A stretch of DNA of 64,000 nt, taken from Solea solea. Taxonomy: Eukaryota > Chordata > Actinopteri > Pleuronectiformes > Soleidae. Below, in pieces: positions 1-13,100 of the stretch. Below the pieces are notes generated by a model that saw only the letters and a list, made by a program, of their open reading frames with translations, was not told the DNA's origin and made no database searches. The stretch spans positions 3,383,139 to 3,447,138 of the forward strand of contig NC_081154.1 in assembly GCF_958295425.1 (NCBI RefSeq), read 5' to 3'. Made by a program: the position numbers and the translations under genes. Positions within the stretch are counted from its first letter, which is position 1. Each line of letters opens with the position of its first letter.

Positions 1-2440
1 TGTCCCAGATTGACCTTTCACCCCGTGTGATGTCAATGATGCTCTCGACCAATCAGACGCCGGGAGCTGCCCTTGGACTTGCCTGGCCCCAGACACAAAG
101 ACAAATGATTCTATCAGATGAAATGTTCTTTAATGGCAGGCAGCGAGGCCAAATGCGGGTCTTTCACAAGAAGCCACATGTGTATTCCTCTGGTTATCAT
201 TCCAAATGAGGCTCATTCGAGGCCAGTCTGTGAATGAAAAAGCTAAACACTGGCAGAGACTGGAGGGGAAACGCTGTGTTTGTTACCACAGGGACAGCAC
301 ACAGAAAAACAGCAGCGTAACAATTTATTTCCTTGTGTCAATATCGCTTCATCATCGGCGTGTTCTCGGACTTGACTGACTATGAGAATAACTGGCAGGC
401 TGTTGGGACTCAAAGAGTCATTTTATGTAGCCGTACATATGAAGCAGATTATGGCCAATATGTTCTGACCTCAATCTGCCAAGAGAAACAGCACGAGCAA
501 GCCACACATCCACTGGCCTCGTTATTTTTAAACCCACATTTGGACTCGGCGCTCTGCGCCTACCACAGCAGAGGGCTGCTGGAGCCATCATCAAACCCGA
601 CACAAAGACATTGTCCCTGAGAGTGCAGCTTCAAAAGGAACAACAAGGTCAAGCGCCGTATTTTTAGTCTCTGGTTCAAGCTGGACCTCGTGTAATGGTA
701 TGTCATCATAATTTAATATACGTGCACAGATGTATGATCACTCAGCCGTCGTCATGTTACTCAGAGAGGAGGTCAGGGGGCACTTCACCTGGCCACGGGG
801 TGACCTGGTCACTCCTGTGGCCCCTTGTCAGTGGATTAATCCCCCACCCCCGAGAGAAGAAAGACCTCTGCAGCACTTATGAAGCGTTTGTTCCCCCCGT
901 CAGCCTTCAATTGAGGATAATTGTCTCTTTTAGATCTCAAGGGCCTGTGATCTGCCATCCATTGAGTCCAAGAGAGGTTATGTTTCACCTCAGGTTGAGG
1001 AGGTTGGTGGGGCCTTCCTGGGGTTGGATTCAAGGAGGCCTTCATTTTTTTTTTTTTAACAGATTCAATGATTCATAACAGATTCAAATATGCCGGCCTT
1101 GATATTAGGATAAAACTCGAGAGCATATGTTCTGGATATAGTGCAAAATTACCAGGTTTACCTCTTTTTTTTCCCAGTAAGTCACGTTCAATATCACACC
1201 GGAAACCAGTGCAAAAAACAAGACACCCAACAGAAGAGTCCGTCATGCCATCGGGAGAATGGAATCAGGGTTTATCTGTCAGTTTAATCTCTCTTACGAA
1301 CTGAAAAGTCGAGTCAGCATCTACGCAGCCAAAATAAAATAGAAGAAGGAACTATAGCACATTCACCCAGGTGTCATGTTTCCATCGTCAACCTGAGCCA
1401 AAGACCATAAAACCCTGGGTTGACTGCTGGTTGAGTCATATAACCCTCCATTGTAACCATTCCCACTGCAGACAGAAGCCAAATATTAGTGGTTTTTTTT
1501 CTTTTTTGACCAGTGGAAAAGACTTCAAACTTATTAGTATTGGTCTGATATTGGTCAAAATCACTGGATACAATCCAATAATCCTATATATTACATGCTT
1601 CACTATGCCAAGTTTGGGCTGCTTATTTCTTCTTTTTGGGAGAACAATGTGTTTCACAGTTGTAGAATTATGTCTTTAATGACTTGAATGACTGTATCGG
1701 ACTAATATCAGTGGATAGAGTTTGTGATATTCAAGTACAAATGCTGTGTTCTACGTCCCTTCCACATCCAGTGCAGCTGACATCAGAGAGGGTTTCCTTC
1801 GCTTCCTGCCTTCACTCAATACACCTGCAGCTGCACTCGCATAATCAACTCCCAGAGGTCGATCCTTTAGTGCAACAGCTGTGCACCAGTGAGCGCATCA
1901 GATGGGAAATTAGCATAAACTGAGGCCCTCGACTGATTGTTGCGTCTGCACAACATAACAACATAATCATTTTCGAAACGCGGGGCGCGCAGCTTGGATG
2001 TTGCCTCGACTCTCGAGAGGCATGCACGTACCCGCACCACACACAAACACATCCCTCCCCCCCACCTTTTCTCCCTCTTTATCACTCCATCTCTCTCTCA
2101 CACACACACACACATAGTGAGTCTGAATTGTGGGTCAGTGCTCATGTGGTGACAATGTGTGCGCTGTGCTGTGGCAGTGGAGGCAGCAGTCAGTCTGTAA
2201 AAAGAGGAAGTGGTGCTGTATACCCCGGAGGAGTAGAGTCCCAGGGAAGAATGTTTATCCTGTCCACCGCCTTTGATCTTTTACTGTTAATCACTTCCTG
2301 CACACTGTATATGAACTGAGCTCGGCTGTGCCGTGCCGCGCTGCTGCTGCTGGTGATAGGAAGAGGGTAAGGAAGAGACATTTTGTGTTCTTATATATTC
2401 TTAAAACAAATACTCTCTCTCATGGTTTTTGGCTCAGCTA

Positions 2441-2515
2441 AGATTGGCTGAGATCCCCCCCCCCCCCGCGAGCCTCATGTGGAGGATAAAGCGGTAGAAA
2501 ATGGACGGACGGATG
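2441..2515 (+). repeat. Fish repeat tail fragment
   Basis: A C-run, then GCGAGCCTCATGTGGAGGAT and AAAGCGGTAGAAAATGGACG: the common 3' tail of a dispersed teleost repeat. Confidence 0.55.
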
Positions 2516-3079
2516 TTCACACCACTGGGAGTGAACTGCGCTTACATTTGACGTAGACTTCCAGGAAGAGCGAGGACAGAGTTACAGTAAAGCTGCCATG
2601 CTCGGGACGTCTGAGGCCCTGACGTGCATCTGCTTCGCCGTGCGGTTTGGAGAGGCGGTGACAGTGCAGTTTGTGGTCACTGTAATTCAAAAATCACTGC
2701 CAAGTTTTCACGAAAGCCTCGAACCCTTAATGCCACCGATCACACAAGGAGAGACTCCGGAGTGCTCGCTCATGTCTGGGTTTCTCCTTCTGTCTCCTTC
2801 GCTCCGTCCTGTGCGCTCACACATGCATGGGTGAAAGACCCCATGCAATCACACCTAACCCCTGCACACTTTAACCGCCCCATCTCCCCCCATCTCCCCC
2901 CACCCCACCATGCCCCGGCATCTGAGAACGTTTATGCAGCTTTTGGAATTCAGAGGGCCCAAATCCTGCACCTGGTGACTGAAATTCAAATGTGCAACCA
3001 AGGACATTTGGGCTTAAATAAGAACGTTCCTGATATCCTGCCAAACATACATGTTTGACTAGAGATGTGCATGCAGACA

Positions 3080-3081
<2 letters not shown>

Positions 3082-3126
<45 letters not shown>
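3082..3126 (+). repeat. (CA)n microsatellite
   Basis: Uninterrupted AC dinucleotide run. Similar tracts: 4,043-4,061 (TG), 4,223-4,248 (CA), 6,433-6,458 (TG), 8,623-8,641 (TG), 12,273-12,303 (CA). Confidence 0.95.
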
Positions 3127-3130
<4 letters not shown>

Positions 3131-3577
3131 GACAAAAGTCTGTGACAGGTTGAATAGCAACCATCGCCTGCTCTGGCAGTTGACACTTGGTTAGTTGCTG
3201 TGTGACGGGTGGGGGTGTGGGGGGGGGTGGATGTGCTGTTGAAAGACAATACACAGACGCTTTTGTCTCCGCGTGACCAGCGTTGTGAAGTGTATTTGCT
3301 ACAGTAGAAAAAAAAAAAAAAAATAATAATAATAAAATAAATGTTACCACAAGATTATCAGAGGGACAGGAAATGATTTAGTTATTAGAGACTTTGTTTT
3401 TATTAATCGAGGAGTGGACGTGTCGGCCATTGTGTGCTCTTGTGTCTGTTGTGACTGCGTGTGTGTGCGTGCGTTTGTGTAACGTGCATGTCTGTGTATC
3501 GAGCGCTTTGGCATGAAAGGTCTCTCCTATCAGTCATTCGTTGATGCCCTGCAGCCAGTTCTGCAGCATGCATCCTG

Positions 3578-3582
<5 letters not shown>

Positions 3583-3615
<33 letters not shown>

Positions 3616-3830
3616 AACAGACCTATTCTTCTCAGGACACTGCATTGACTTCTATTCATTTAATAAACAAAGCATTAGCCCTCACCATAACTTCACCACA
3701 ATCCAAATTTTAGCCCTAAACTTAACCAGTTCCTCAGAAATGAAGTTCTGTCTCATTTTAGGACCAGGTTTTGGTCTCCATGAGGACTACAGGTCCTGAC
3801 AAGGTCAGTGTTTATGGCAGAAATGTAGTA
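3583..3830 (+). repeat. CA-linked dispersed repeat, copy A
   Basis: A (CA)n run, then a shared body with ACCAGGTTTTGGTCTCCATG, AGGACTACAGGTCCTGACAA and GTCAGTGTTTATG. Copies B (23,299-23,530) and C (62,846-63,050, inverted) share the same body next to a (CA)n run. Confidence 0.75.
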
Positions 3831-6800
3831 AAAATCTACACCATGCTCCCTGAACAATTACACAATGTTCTGACTGTCCCCACAAAAACCAAATGCATAA
3901 TCACGGCTGGATTTGATATGCTAATTCCTCAGACTTTCAAATAACCACACGAACCACAAACAGAGCCTCGCACAACATCTGAATTTACAATCCTGGTTTC
4001 TCTTCTGACTCATTTTTGTGTGTCTGTGCACTTTCCTATGACTGTGTGTGTGTGTGTGTGTCTCTGATGGAGCTTGCGTGACTAGTAAGCAGTGTGAGCA
4101 GAGAGTGGAGTGGAAAGGTTCCTCTCTTGCCTCAGGGAAATAGCAGCGTGTTGTGTGCATCTAACCTCTTTTAATCCCACTGAAACTTTTAAAAGGCAAA
4201 AACAGTAATACCCTCAGGTACCCACACACACACACACACACACACACATACAGGCATGATCACATGAGGCTGAACATACATGAACACTATAAGTTACCGC
4301 AGAGCCTTTGAGCCGTGTCATATACGTGGGATAAGTCAACAACCCCCCCCCCCGCCCTTAAGGAGACAAAACATATCTTCAATCTTTAATTCTGCATTTG
4401 CAAGTTCAATTTCAAAAACAGAAAAATTAATATTAAAATTGAAATTAAATTCAATTAAAAAATGAGGATTACACATGCAGCCGACAGTCTGTCTCTCTGC
4501 TCATCACAGCACTTTCTGCCGCTGTCTGCTTCTTGGCACATTTGCTGTGAGTCAGACCAGGCAGTGCAGGGCGTGTCATAGCTCCTCTGCTCTCAAACAA
4601 AACATTATTTCTTATTTTAAGTGGCATTTATTTACTTAAACTCGGCCGTGCCAACACGGTTTGTTTTCCAGCACCGGCGCAACAGTCACGACGCGCCGAG
4701 GATCCTTATGAACTAATCCAATTCTTCTGGAAGAAGAAGCTCGGTGACTAACCGTGGAGTCAAACCTGTTTGGTTGACTTGAGGAAATAAAGTCGGCGAC
4801 AGTGACGACGAGCGCGGAATTGCAACAGAGAGACTCAGTGAAAGCACTCGCGTCCCAAACACTATTGAAGAAGTAGGACAAACAACTCAGTCCATAGAGG
4901 CGTCTCTTCAAACATCGGCAGCGGCTAACAGGTGGTTAAGCTTGCGGGATGTTTGTAAGGTTTAGGAAAACATTGTGGTTTGGGTTCAAATAAGTACGTC
5001 TTTAGTTCAGAGGACCTTCATTATTATGGTCACAATAACAAACACGCAGTTGAAGCTGCGGCGCAATAACCTTGGGTGACTTTTTTGTTTGTTGCCGTCT
5101 CCGTTTGGTCTCCTTACACAAATGACGCAACGTTATTCGCGTACTGCGTCTTTCATGTGAAAATGGGCTCTGTCGAGCGATACTGGACCTCTGACCTGAC
5201 TGAGGGAGCGTTTGTGTGTATACAGCGGCAGCACAGGGGTGGGCGTGGGCGAGTGTTTATGCCGTCAAATCGCTGAACTCACTTCTGGACATTTCGGCAT
5301 ACTTGGCATACATTCAAAATGAAAGTTATCTTGGAAAAAGAAGCAGAAACACTCGCTTATATAACATTTTCTGATAATTCTACAGCCCGAAAAATCAAAA
5401 CACAGCACGGGAATGAGCTCCATACAGAGAAACACCATGTGGAGCTGATAGGCTTCATCAAGGATTGCGTGAATTCATTTGACAACGGTTTGAATCTAAC
5501 TGACATTTATTTGTGTTTAAGTTATGGACTATAATTTTAAAGGTTGAGGAATGTTCGTTTTTTGGTTCTCCAGTGTGAAAGTCGAACCATCCTCCTCTTT
5601 GAACTCCTCTCCAATTTGTGAGCTTTGTTCACTTGTCTTCTGCCCTTAATTTGCTCAGTAAGAAAAAAAAATAAAAACATCTCAGACACTTTTTTTATAG
5701 CACGGGTTTCAACACAAAGGCCATCTTTCTTCTCTTATTAGCATGGCCAGGAAGTGTGCTGAGAGTGGGGCTTTGTTGAGATCACACGCTGGCAGAGGTA
5801 CACAAACGTTCTGTGTTGCGTAAACGCAAACATTTCATTTTAATTCCTCATTGAAATTCTCGCATGTTTGGCGCTAAGTGCTTGTGGTGTTGTAATTCAT
5901 CAGTGATCTCTCGTTAATGTGGGCAAAACTGTGGTGTCTTCTTTTCTTTCTTTTTTGCATTTTCTGTTAATGTTGTTGTTGTTGTTGTTCTCCCGTTTTT
6001 TTGTGACAGATGTTGCTGCTCACGCTAACAGCCGTGCTCCTCTTCAGTCCAAACAAAACAAACAAATGCAAAGGCTTAATTGAAGTGGATTTTCACTTTA
6101 AATTAAGGTTCAATTCACATCCTGTGCTGACATGTTGTTTAAAATTGTCCTTTTGCTAAAGGTACAATGTTTTATACAAGCTTAATGTGTTATTGTGCCT
6201 TTCTAAATACATGCAATTACAAATGACAGTCTCATTTAAGGTAAAGAATAAATAACTTCATGCAGACTGCAGGTTTAGTACAGTTAGCCCCAAGCTGGTG
6301 GGTTGGGACAGAGAGAAGGGGGTTGTAACAGACATGGAGGCGGGTGAATGGGGACGGGACGGATGGGGTTGGGGGACACCCTGCTGGTTCCCAGCCCAAG
6401 TAACAGAGTAACAGGTGGAGGGGGCTGACCCATGTGTGTGTGTGTGTGTGTGTGTGTGCAAGCAGATGAGAGCAGGGCCTTGGGGACGGTGACGGGGGTT
6501 CACCTGTTCCACTCATGTCCTGACAGGTAGAATCCCCCCCCCCCCCCCAGATTAACCACAGCCACCCTGTCCCTATGCAGCACCTAACAGTTTCTTTTAT
6601 TTCAGGAGTCAGTCTGGTCAGTGCAGCGGTGCGTTATGCTCCCGTCTGTGGGTGGATGTGTGGCAGCTTAAAGGTTCCCATCTGTTGTCCTTGACTTGAT
6701 GCCAGGGGAGCTGGGAATGGGCTGCCTTTGCATCTGCATGCTACATGCTACATGCTGCATGCAGGAAGTGCAGACAATCACAGAGGCCTGGGTTCGAGAA

Positions 6801-7106
6801 CGTCACGCGGTGTTTGTGTTGGAAGCAGTGAGGCGCTTTTTGACACTTTGCCATCGCAGCAGAACAAAATAACACAGAGTCAAACAGATGTTGGCGGAAA
6901 CGCATAGTGTTCCATTAAATGTTAACATCCCAGACAAATAAACTATGAGAACTCAAATCTGGTCTCATATATGTTTTATACATACAAGCCTCATTGCCAC
7001 CATTTGTACACATCCATCTTCTTGAAGTGAACAGTTGTCCTCCCTTAATAAGACATTGCGAGTGTCCACAGGCAATCATAACCACGCGCCGCTAATAGCA
7101 ACGACG

Positions 7107-7163
7107 TGTGTTCTCCAAGGATCTACTTTGGGCCCAATTTTATTTTCTATTTCTATCAGTGAC
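7107..7163 (+). repeat. LINE reverse-transcriptase remnant
   Basis: One frame reads VLQGSTLGPILFSISISD, the conserved (V)PQGSxLGPxLF motif of non-LTR retrotransposon reverse transcriptases. Stops on both sides; only a scrap is left. No longer match could be followed. Confidence 0.55.
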
Positions 7164-10100
7164 AGTGATTAATAAATTACAACTGCTATGTCATTCTGAA
7201 AGACTCTCCTTCATGACCTTCCTATAAAAGGTTATTTGGGGATATTCCTATTAATAGCCTAAGATTTTACAACTTTAACTCTCATTTAAATGTTTTCCTT
7301 ATGCTAGGAAATGTCTGCAGTCCAATATTCTCATGTAATTTGTCTGTAAAGCCTTACAGAGTAAATCACATCAGCTTGAATAGTTTGCCGACATATTGCA
7401 CCAGCAGCTGTGACATTACATCATTACATTTTCCTCTCCTGACATGTTTAAAAAACATTCTAAAATCATCACTTTTAATGTGAGATCATTGATTATTTAC
7501 TCATTCACCCATGTATGCTCTCAATGTCTGTTGTTATTTGTACTTTTACGTAATTTTGCATATTTCTGTTGCCCAATATAAGCATCATTTTTCAAAATTC
7601 TGCTGCTTCGGGCCAGTGTGTCATGTTGTCATGTGTGTCTCTGTGTGTTCCAGCCCACAGCAGGAGACAGGGAAGTGGTGACCTGCTGCAAGCAAACACA
7701 GAGCTTTTGTTTGTGGGAATCAGCCTCAGGTGCAGTTGACCCCTGACCTGTAGGCCTGCAGGTTGAACAAAGGGCCATTAAGTAGCGCTGGGCATGTCTC
7801 CACTGCAGAACGACTGAGACAGAGAGGGGTTACAGAAAGAGTGCAAAGGGTCAGCACTTCAGTTAGAGTAAGACATGCACATGGTTTTCATTTTCTTTTT
7901 GGGATTAAATAAACCAAACAATACATTTGCGCATCATCTCTAGCCTAATAGGGGCCGGGTCATGTTTTCCATGTCCGCATGTCTGCAGAGGTCTGGGGTC
8001 CACTTGAAAATACATCATCCACTCACTTAAGTAGAGGAACTCGAGCACATCGCTAGTTTGAGTTGGTAGCGTGCTATTGTTTTGGTTAAAAGAGATAATA
8101 ACGAAAGTTTGCATGAGGATATGACAGGAAGTCCACTGTCCCTTACAAAGAATACATGAATGGTGCCACTAAACGGAACACTAGACTGATGTGGACCCTT
8201 GTTTCAGTATGAGAAGAACCATGGTCATGACAGGGCTAAACAAATAAGCTAAATAAGCTCCTAAATTAAGAATAACGCCACACAAACGTGACTACTTTGG
8301 TGTCTGATTTGGGATGTTTATCACTTCACTGGTCCTCTTCATGGAAGCCGCCCCATCAAACATGTGCCGACAGCCACTATCAACACTTGTGAATCCAGAC
8401 CAGGCCACTTTATCATCATCCAATCACCCGAAACAAGGTTCCCTTGGAAGTATCCTCTTGTCCCCCTGTCACGGCCATAACAAAGTAGAGACAGGGGCAT
8501 GTCCTTGGGGCTATAGCTGGTGACAGGTAAGTCCCTCTGAATCGGTGGTAACACACAATGCTACTCAGTCTCTCTGGGACCCAGCAGGGGGAACAATAGG
8601 GTCACTCAGGAAAAGGCTGGGGTGTGTGTGTGTGTGTGTGGTGTGTCTGCCCTCCACCTGAAACTGCAACAAAATCAAACTCAAGATTTGTACCATTTTT
8701 GCATTTTACTGTTAAACTGTTGAAAATGTTAGAATTGAATAGTGTGTGGTGTGCAAACTGCACTGCACGGTGATGATTGAAGCCAGGATTTGGTCCCCCA
8801 CTTATCCCCCGAACATCCTCCTACTTTCTGGCTCAATACTGCCACCTAGTGCGCTCTCCCAGAGACATAACAGTGAACTCAGTCCATCAGACATCAACTC
8901 ATGCAGTTCTGTGTATATAACATGACCTCAACGCAAGGGAAATGCATTGAACAGGATGAGGTGGGATTTTCCATTGTATCCTGGAGACACTTTGTCATCT
9001 GTGAGCTGAGAAAGACACTTTTCCAGCATAAAAACTGCACTGGACACGTCTGTGTGTGATTTATAGTTGCTGCTCTGATTTTTTTTTAAATCTTTGCTAA
9101 AATTCCTTTTTTCCTTTTATGATGAACGTCAAGAGCGAGGTGAAGGGTGAAGTGTCCCTTTGTCCCGCACAGCTGATACAGTGCTCGTGAAAAGGTTTGT
9201 CGTCACATCAAAGTTCCCTTAATGAGTTAGTTAGTTAGTTAACTGCAACGTCCTTGTAGAGGAAAAAAAAAAAAACTTGTGTCGCAGCCAAGTACATTTG
9301 GTGCAATATGCAAATGACGGCTCCTACAGGCGCCTTTTAAGGACACGGCGGCTCGATGGACAGACATGCAAATTGGATAAGACATGAAAGTCATTTTGGA
9401 CGCATTAACAAAGTGTTTCTGTCCCCAAAGCCTTTTTAGCTGATGATCTTTAGCTGCTATTATCCTAATAGAGAGCACTTCATTAGCCGTCCTCCTGAGT
9501 AGACGTCAAAATGTAGATGTAATTAGCGATGAAAGGAAACTGGAGCTGAGGGTGTGTGTGTGTGGGGGGGGGGGGGGGACACCACCACACCTCCTGGAGA
9601 TCTGATGAGCTACTGTAAGTAGAGGTGGTTGAATAATTCAAGAGTGGATGGCAATAAAGCTGCTAAGCTGCCGCCTCTCGCCGGGGAACGGGCTCCGACT
9701 CAGCAACATCTTATTTAAATCATTAAATACAGAATCCAGTCCCTGCCACAACTTCATCCACGTCTTAGAAAATGTTCTGACCAATATTTATACCGTAAAA
9801 ACAAAGGTTCCAAGTACATTGTTGTAGTTACTGTTTTCTGTCGTCTGTCATGTCTGCAACAAACACAAAAGCCCATTTAACAAACTGACGAGCACAATAT
9901 TCTTTGAAAATCAGAGCTAAATGGAGACATAACATTGGAGTTACATGTTTCTGGTGGACGGAGACACTCAGCCAATTACTGTAGATTTCAGTTCAACTGT
10001 TTGTATGAAATCAGCAAAGAACTAGTGTATTTAAATCAGGGTCATTTCCCCAAACAGAAGACTGTACTTCTGTTTTGTACAGTTCCTCACTGTATATACA

Positions 10101-13100
10101 CTTTATTACCGATACAGTCATTGTTTTGATCATCTTTTTTGGGGCCTGAATTGAGTGTGTGTTTGTATTCATTTGTTTGATCCTTTTAATCATTGGTTAA
10201 CTATATATTGTTATTAGTGTTATCCAGAATCGATCCCCTGTAAACACATGATGTTCAATTCCAAGATTGATATCTATTATTGGGATTAGAGGACGGCGAC
10301 AACAATGACTTCAGGATCAAAATAAACCAAATCCAGACGAAAGAAACGGCAACGCTAAGAGAAGATGGTCAGTATCAGACAGATGCTGCCATTGTGAGGA
10401 TCGTGAAGACGAGGACGACTCTAAATTACCAGTGAAGGTATAAAAGCGCAACTCGGTTTTTTATATTGCGGTTATTAGTCATCAACATGTAGGGAAGCAA
10501 CTAGGCATGGGACCATTTTTAAAAGTTTACACCATGACCATTTTTGAATAGAACTTCTGTCTGCAAAGATGGAGTTACATATTTGTTTGTGACGATAAAT
10601 GAATGAATGAATAACAAGTCACGAGGAAAGATGCGGCTCCCCATCGGCACGTATATGCTGGTGATTTGGACAGGATTTTCCAAGTCACTCATTGATGTTT
10701 TTCTTCACTCACAATAACAGAAATTCACCACGATTAACATACTTTAAGTGCATTTAATCCTGATAAGCGATCAAATCATATATTGTCCCATCACTAGGAC
10801 TAACACACATGTTTTTGCATGTGAGGGAACGCGTGGGTCTTGGTTGTCTGATCCCCCCCCCACACACCTTGTAGGGATTACAGGTGTTAGGTTTTTCTTT
10901 CCACTGTGCAAGAGGAACCAGAATCCTGCTCCTATGGGCTGTGACATTTGTACAGGGGAGCATGTGAAACCTGATCATATTTAATAATTCATGGAGACTC
11001 TGAAGCTCCTTCATCTGCGTCCATTAGTTCCTCTAAGACCTTTTGGCCTAACACTACTTTGTACCTCCTTGAAAACAAGAGAGCGTGACTGCGCCGCCGC
11101 TGCCTGCACTAACACCAGAGGCTGCGCTCGCGGTGACTAATATCGGCTTTTACATGGACTCCGACTTCGCCCGCGTGACATCCGCATCCCCGTGCGTCAC
11201 CCATTCACTCTGGCAATTTTAATTGGATATGCACGGGAGAGCGGAATGATGGTGTGAAGTTTCAGCGCAGTCCACCTACACTTTGTCTTGTTTGTTTCTC
11301 CGAACCAGTTACACCGCAGCTATAAATCTTAGCAGGCAGCGAAGAGACAGGCCCGCTGATAAATAATGCACACGGTGACACCGCTGCGTCCAAACGTCTT
11401 GACATGAGATGGTTGACGGGGTTTGCCATGACATTAGCCCTAACATACGCCACCGCTCTAGTGCCTCTTGGCCTTGGACGCGGATGCTGTAAGTGGGAGT
11501 GGTTGTTTTTGTATGTAAGGGTTTGTAGAGGTGCTTGAACTCTTTAAGGCACTGGTATACTTCCGCGCACAGCACGTGTGTGTCCGAGGCAGCTGGAGCA
11601 TCGTTCTCTTTGGTAGGAATGCGTTCTATTCCCTGCGTCCAGACTTGTAACATCACCCGATGGTACAAGTCAGATACTAGTACTACAGGACCCTGACCTG
11701 CGAGTGTAGAACTCTAGGACCCTGACGCCCGAGTCCACGCAATGCGACGCGCACTATGGCATGTGCTTGGATTTTGAATAAAAGGCTTGAAAATGTACGT
11801 GTAGTCAATGAAAATAATCATTTGAAATATAAAACTTCTGTGTTTTCCTTTAAATGTCTTTCTTATATTATAAAATATAACATTGGTTTATAATAATTAA
11901 ATAATTTTATACCGTACGTATTTGCATAAATGTGTCACAATGGAAAGTGCTTGAAAGCTGCTTCAATTCAAATAGAAGAATTATAGGAACCCTTGTTTGT
12001 ATGTATGTGTGTGTGTCCTGGACAATAGAAGACACCACTAAATTTTGCGTAAAAAAACAAAAACAAAAACAAAACAGTTGATTCCATCTATACCAAACTG
12101 GCAGCACAACAAAGAGAAAACTAATTGCAGTATTGCCTTGAGCAGTCAGTGAACTTCGCGAGTCAGGTTCGTCTAGGGTGAATATTTGATTACCATGTGT
12201 CAATGTGTTGGCCGTGCTCCAGCGTGCCACCCAGTTTTCTGTCAGTGGTGACGAAGGTGTCGTTGGAAGAAGAACACACACACATACACACACACACACA
12301 CACAATGACCACACCCAAATCAACGTCGCTTTATTTAACATCTGATGCCGCCGAATCCGTGTTTGTCCAAGGCTGCAACCGATCATATATGTTAAAATAA
12401 AAAACTTCTGTTCCAAATGAACCGCATGTCCACATATGCCATTCGTATGTGGCCTCTGAAGCAAAATATAAACTTAAAAATATCATTGTGTCTAAAGGAG
12501 TGTCTTTCTAGTGGAGAAAAGTGATGGAGCACAACTTCCTTTCAAGTTCTGTCCCTGCTGTCCCTACGTGACCGCGACCTCTCTGATAGAAAGTGTTGTT
12601 GTATACCTGTGTGAGAATGTGGGAACTGGTACACTAGTCTACACTACACAAGTGCTTCTGCACGCCACTGCTGCGGTTACCATTACACAACTTTACCAGG
12701 AAGACTCACCTCGGGGGGGCGACTACCAGCTCATCTTAAACGATCATATCAGCTTGCCTCACTCGGGGACAAGCGTATGAAAGGACGTGAAAGTGCAAGG
12801 CAGCGCTAATGTAAATTATCGACAAGAGAAAGGGAGTAAAAAATGCCCGAAATGCCAACACCTATTGTGCTTCAAATGGGCGCACGCGAGGCCAGATACT
12901 CTCCATACGTTAAGGACGTGTCTACGCATTATATTTGTACACACACAGCTATGGCACGGCATGAGGTTAAAGAAAAACAGACCAGCACATCTCTATTGTC
13001 ACTTGGAAACACAAAGGCATCGGTGACAGCTGAGATCAAAGAGTGTTTAGGTGTGGCTGTGTTCACGGCGGTAGGAGTCACTCTCTTGATCCGTCTCAGT

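Larger units (their letters stand above)
1..7106. other. Intergenic, no gene recognised
   Basis: Unique DNA with microsatellites, a repeat tail (2,441) and a CA-linked repeat (3,583). 4,640-5,290 is CpG-richer without an exon. Blocks at 5,840-5,940 and around 1,900-2,040 look like ordinary unique sequence; short open frames have no domain signature. Confidence 0.6.

Noticed and set aside
12197..12464. 185-aa and 67-aa frames near 12.2 kb
   Set aside because: The longer one translates a (TG)n run and AT-rich DNA; no splice sites or domain support it.
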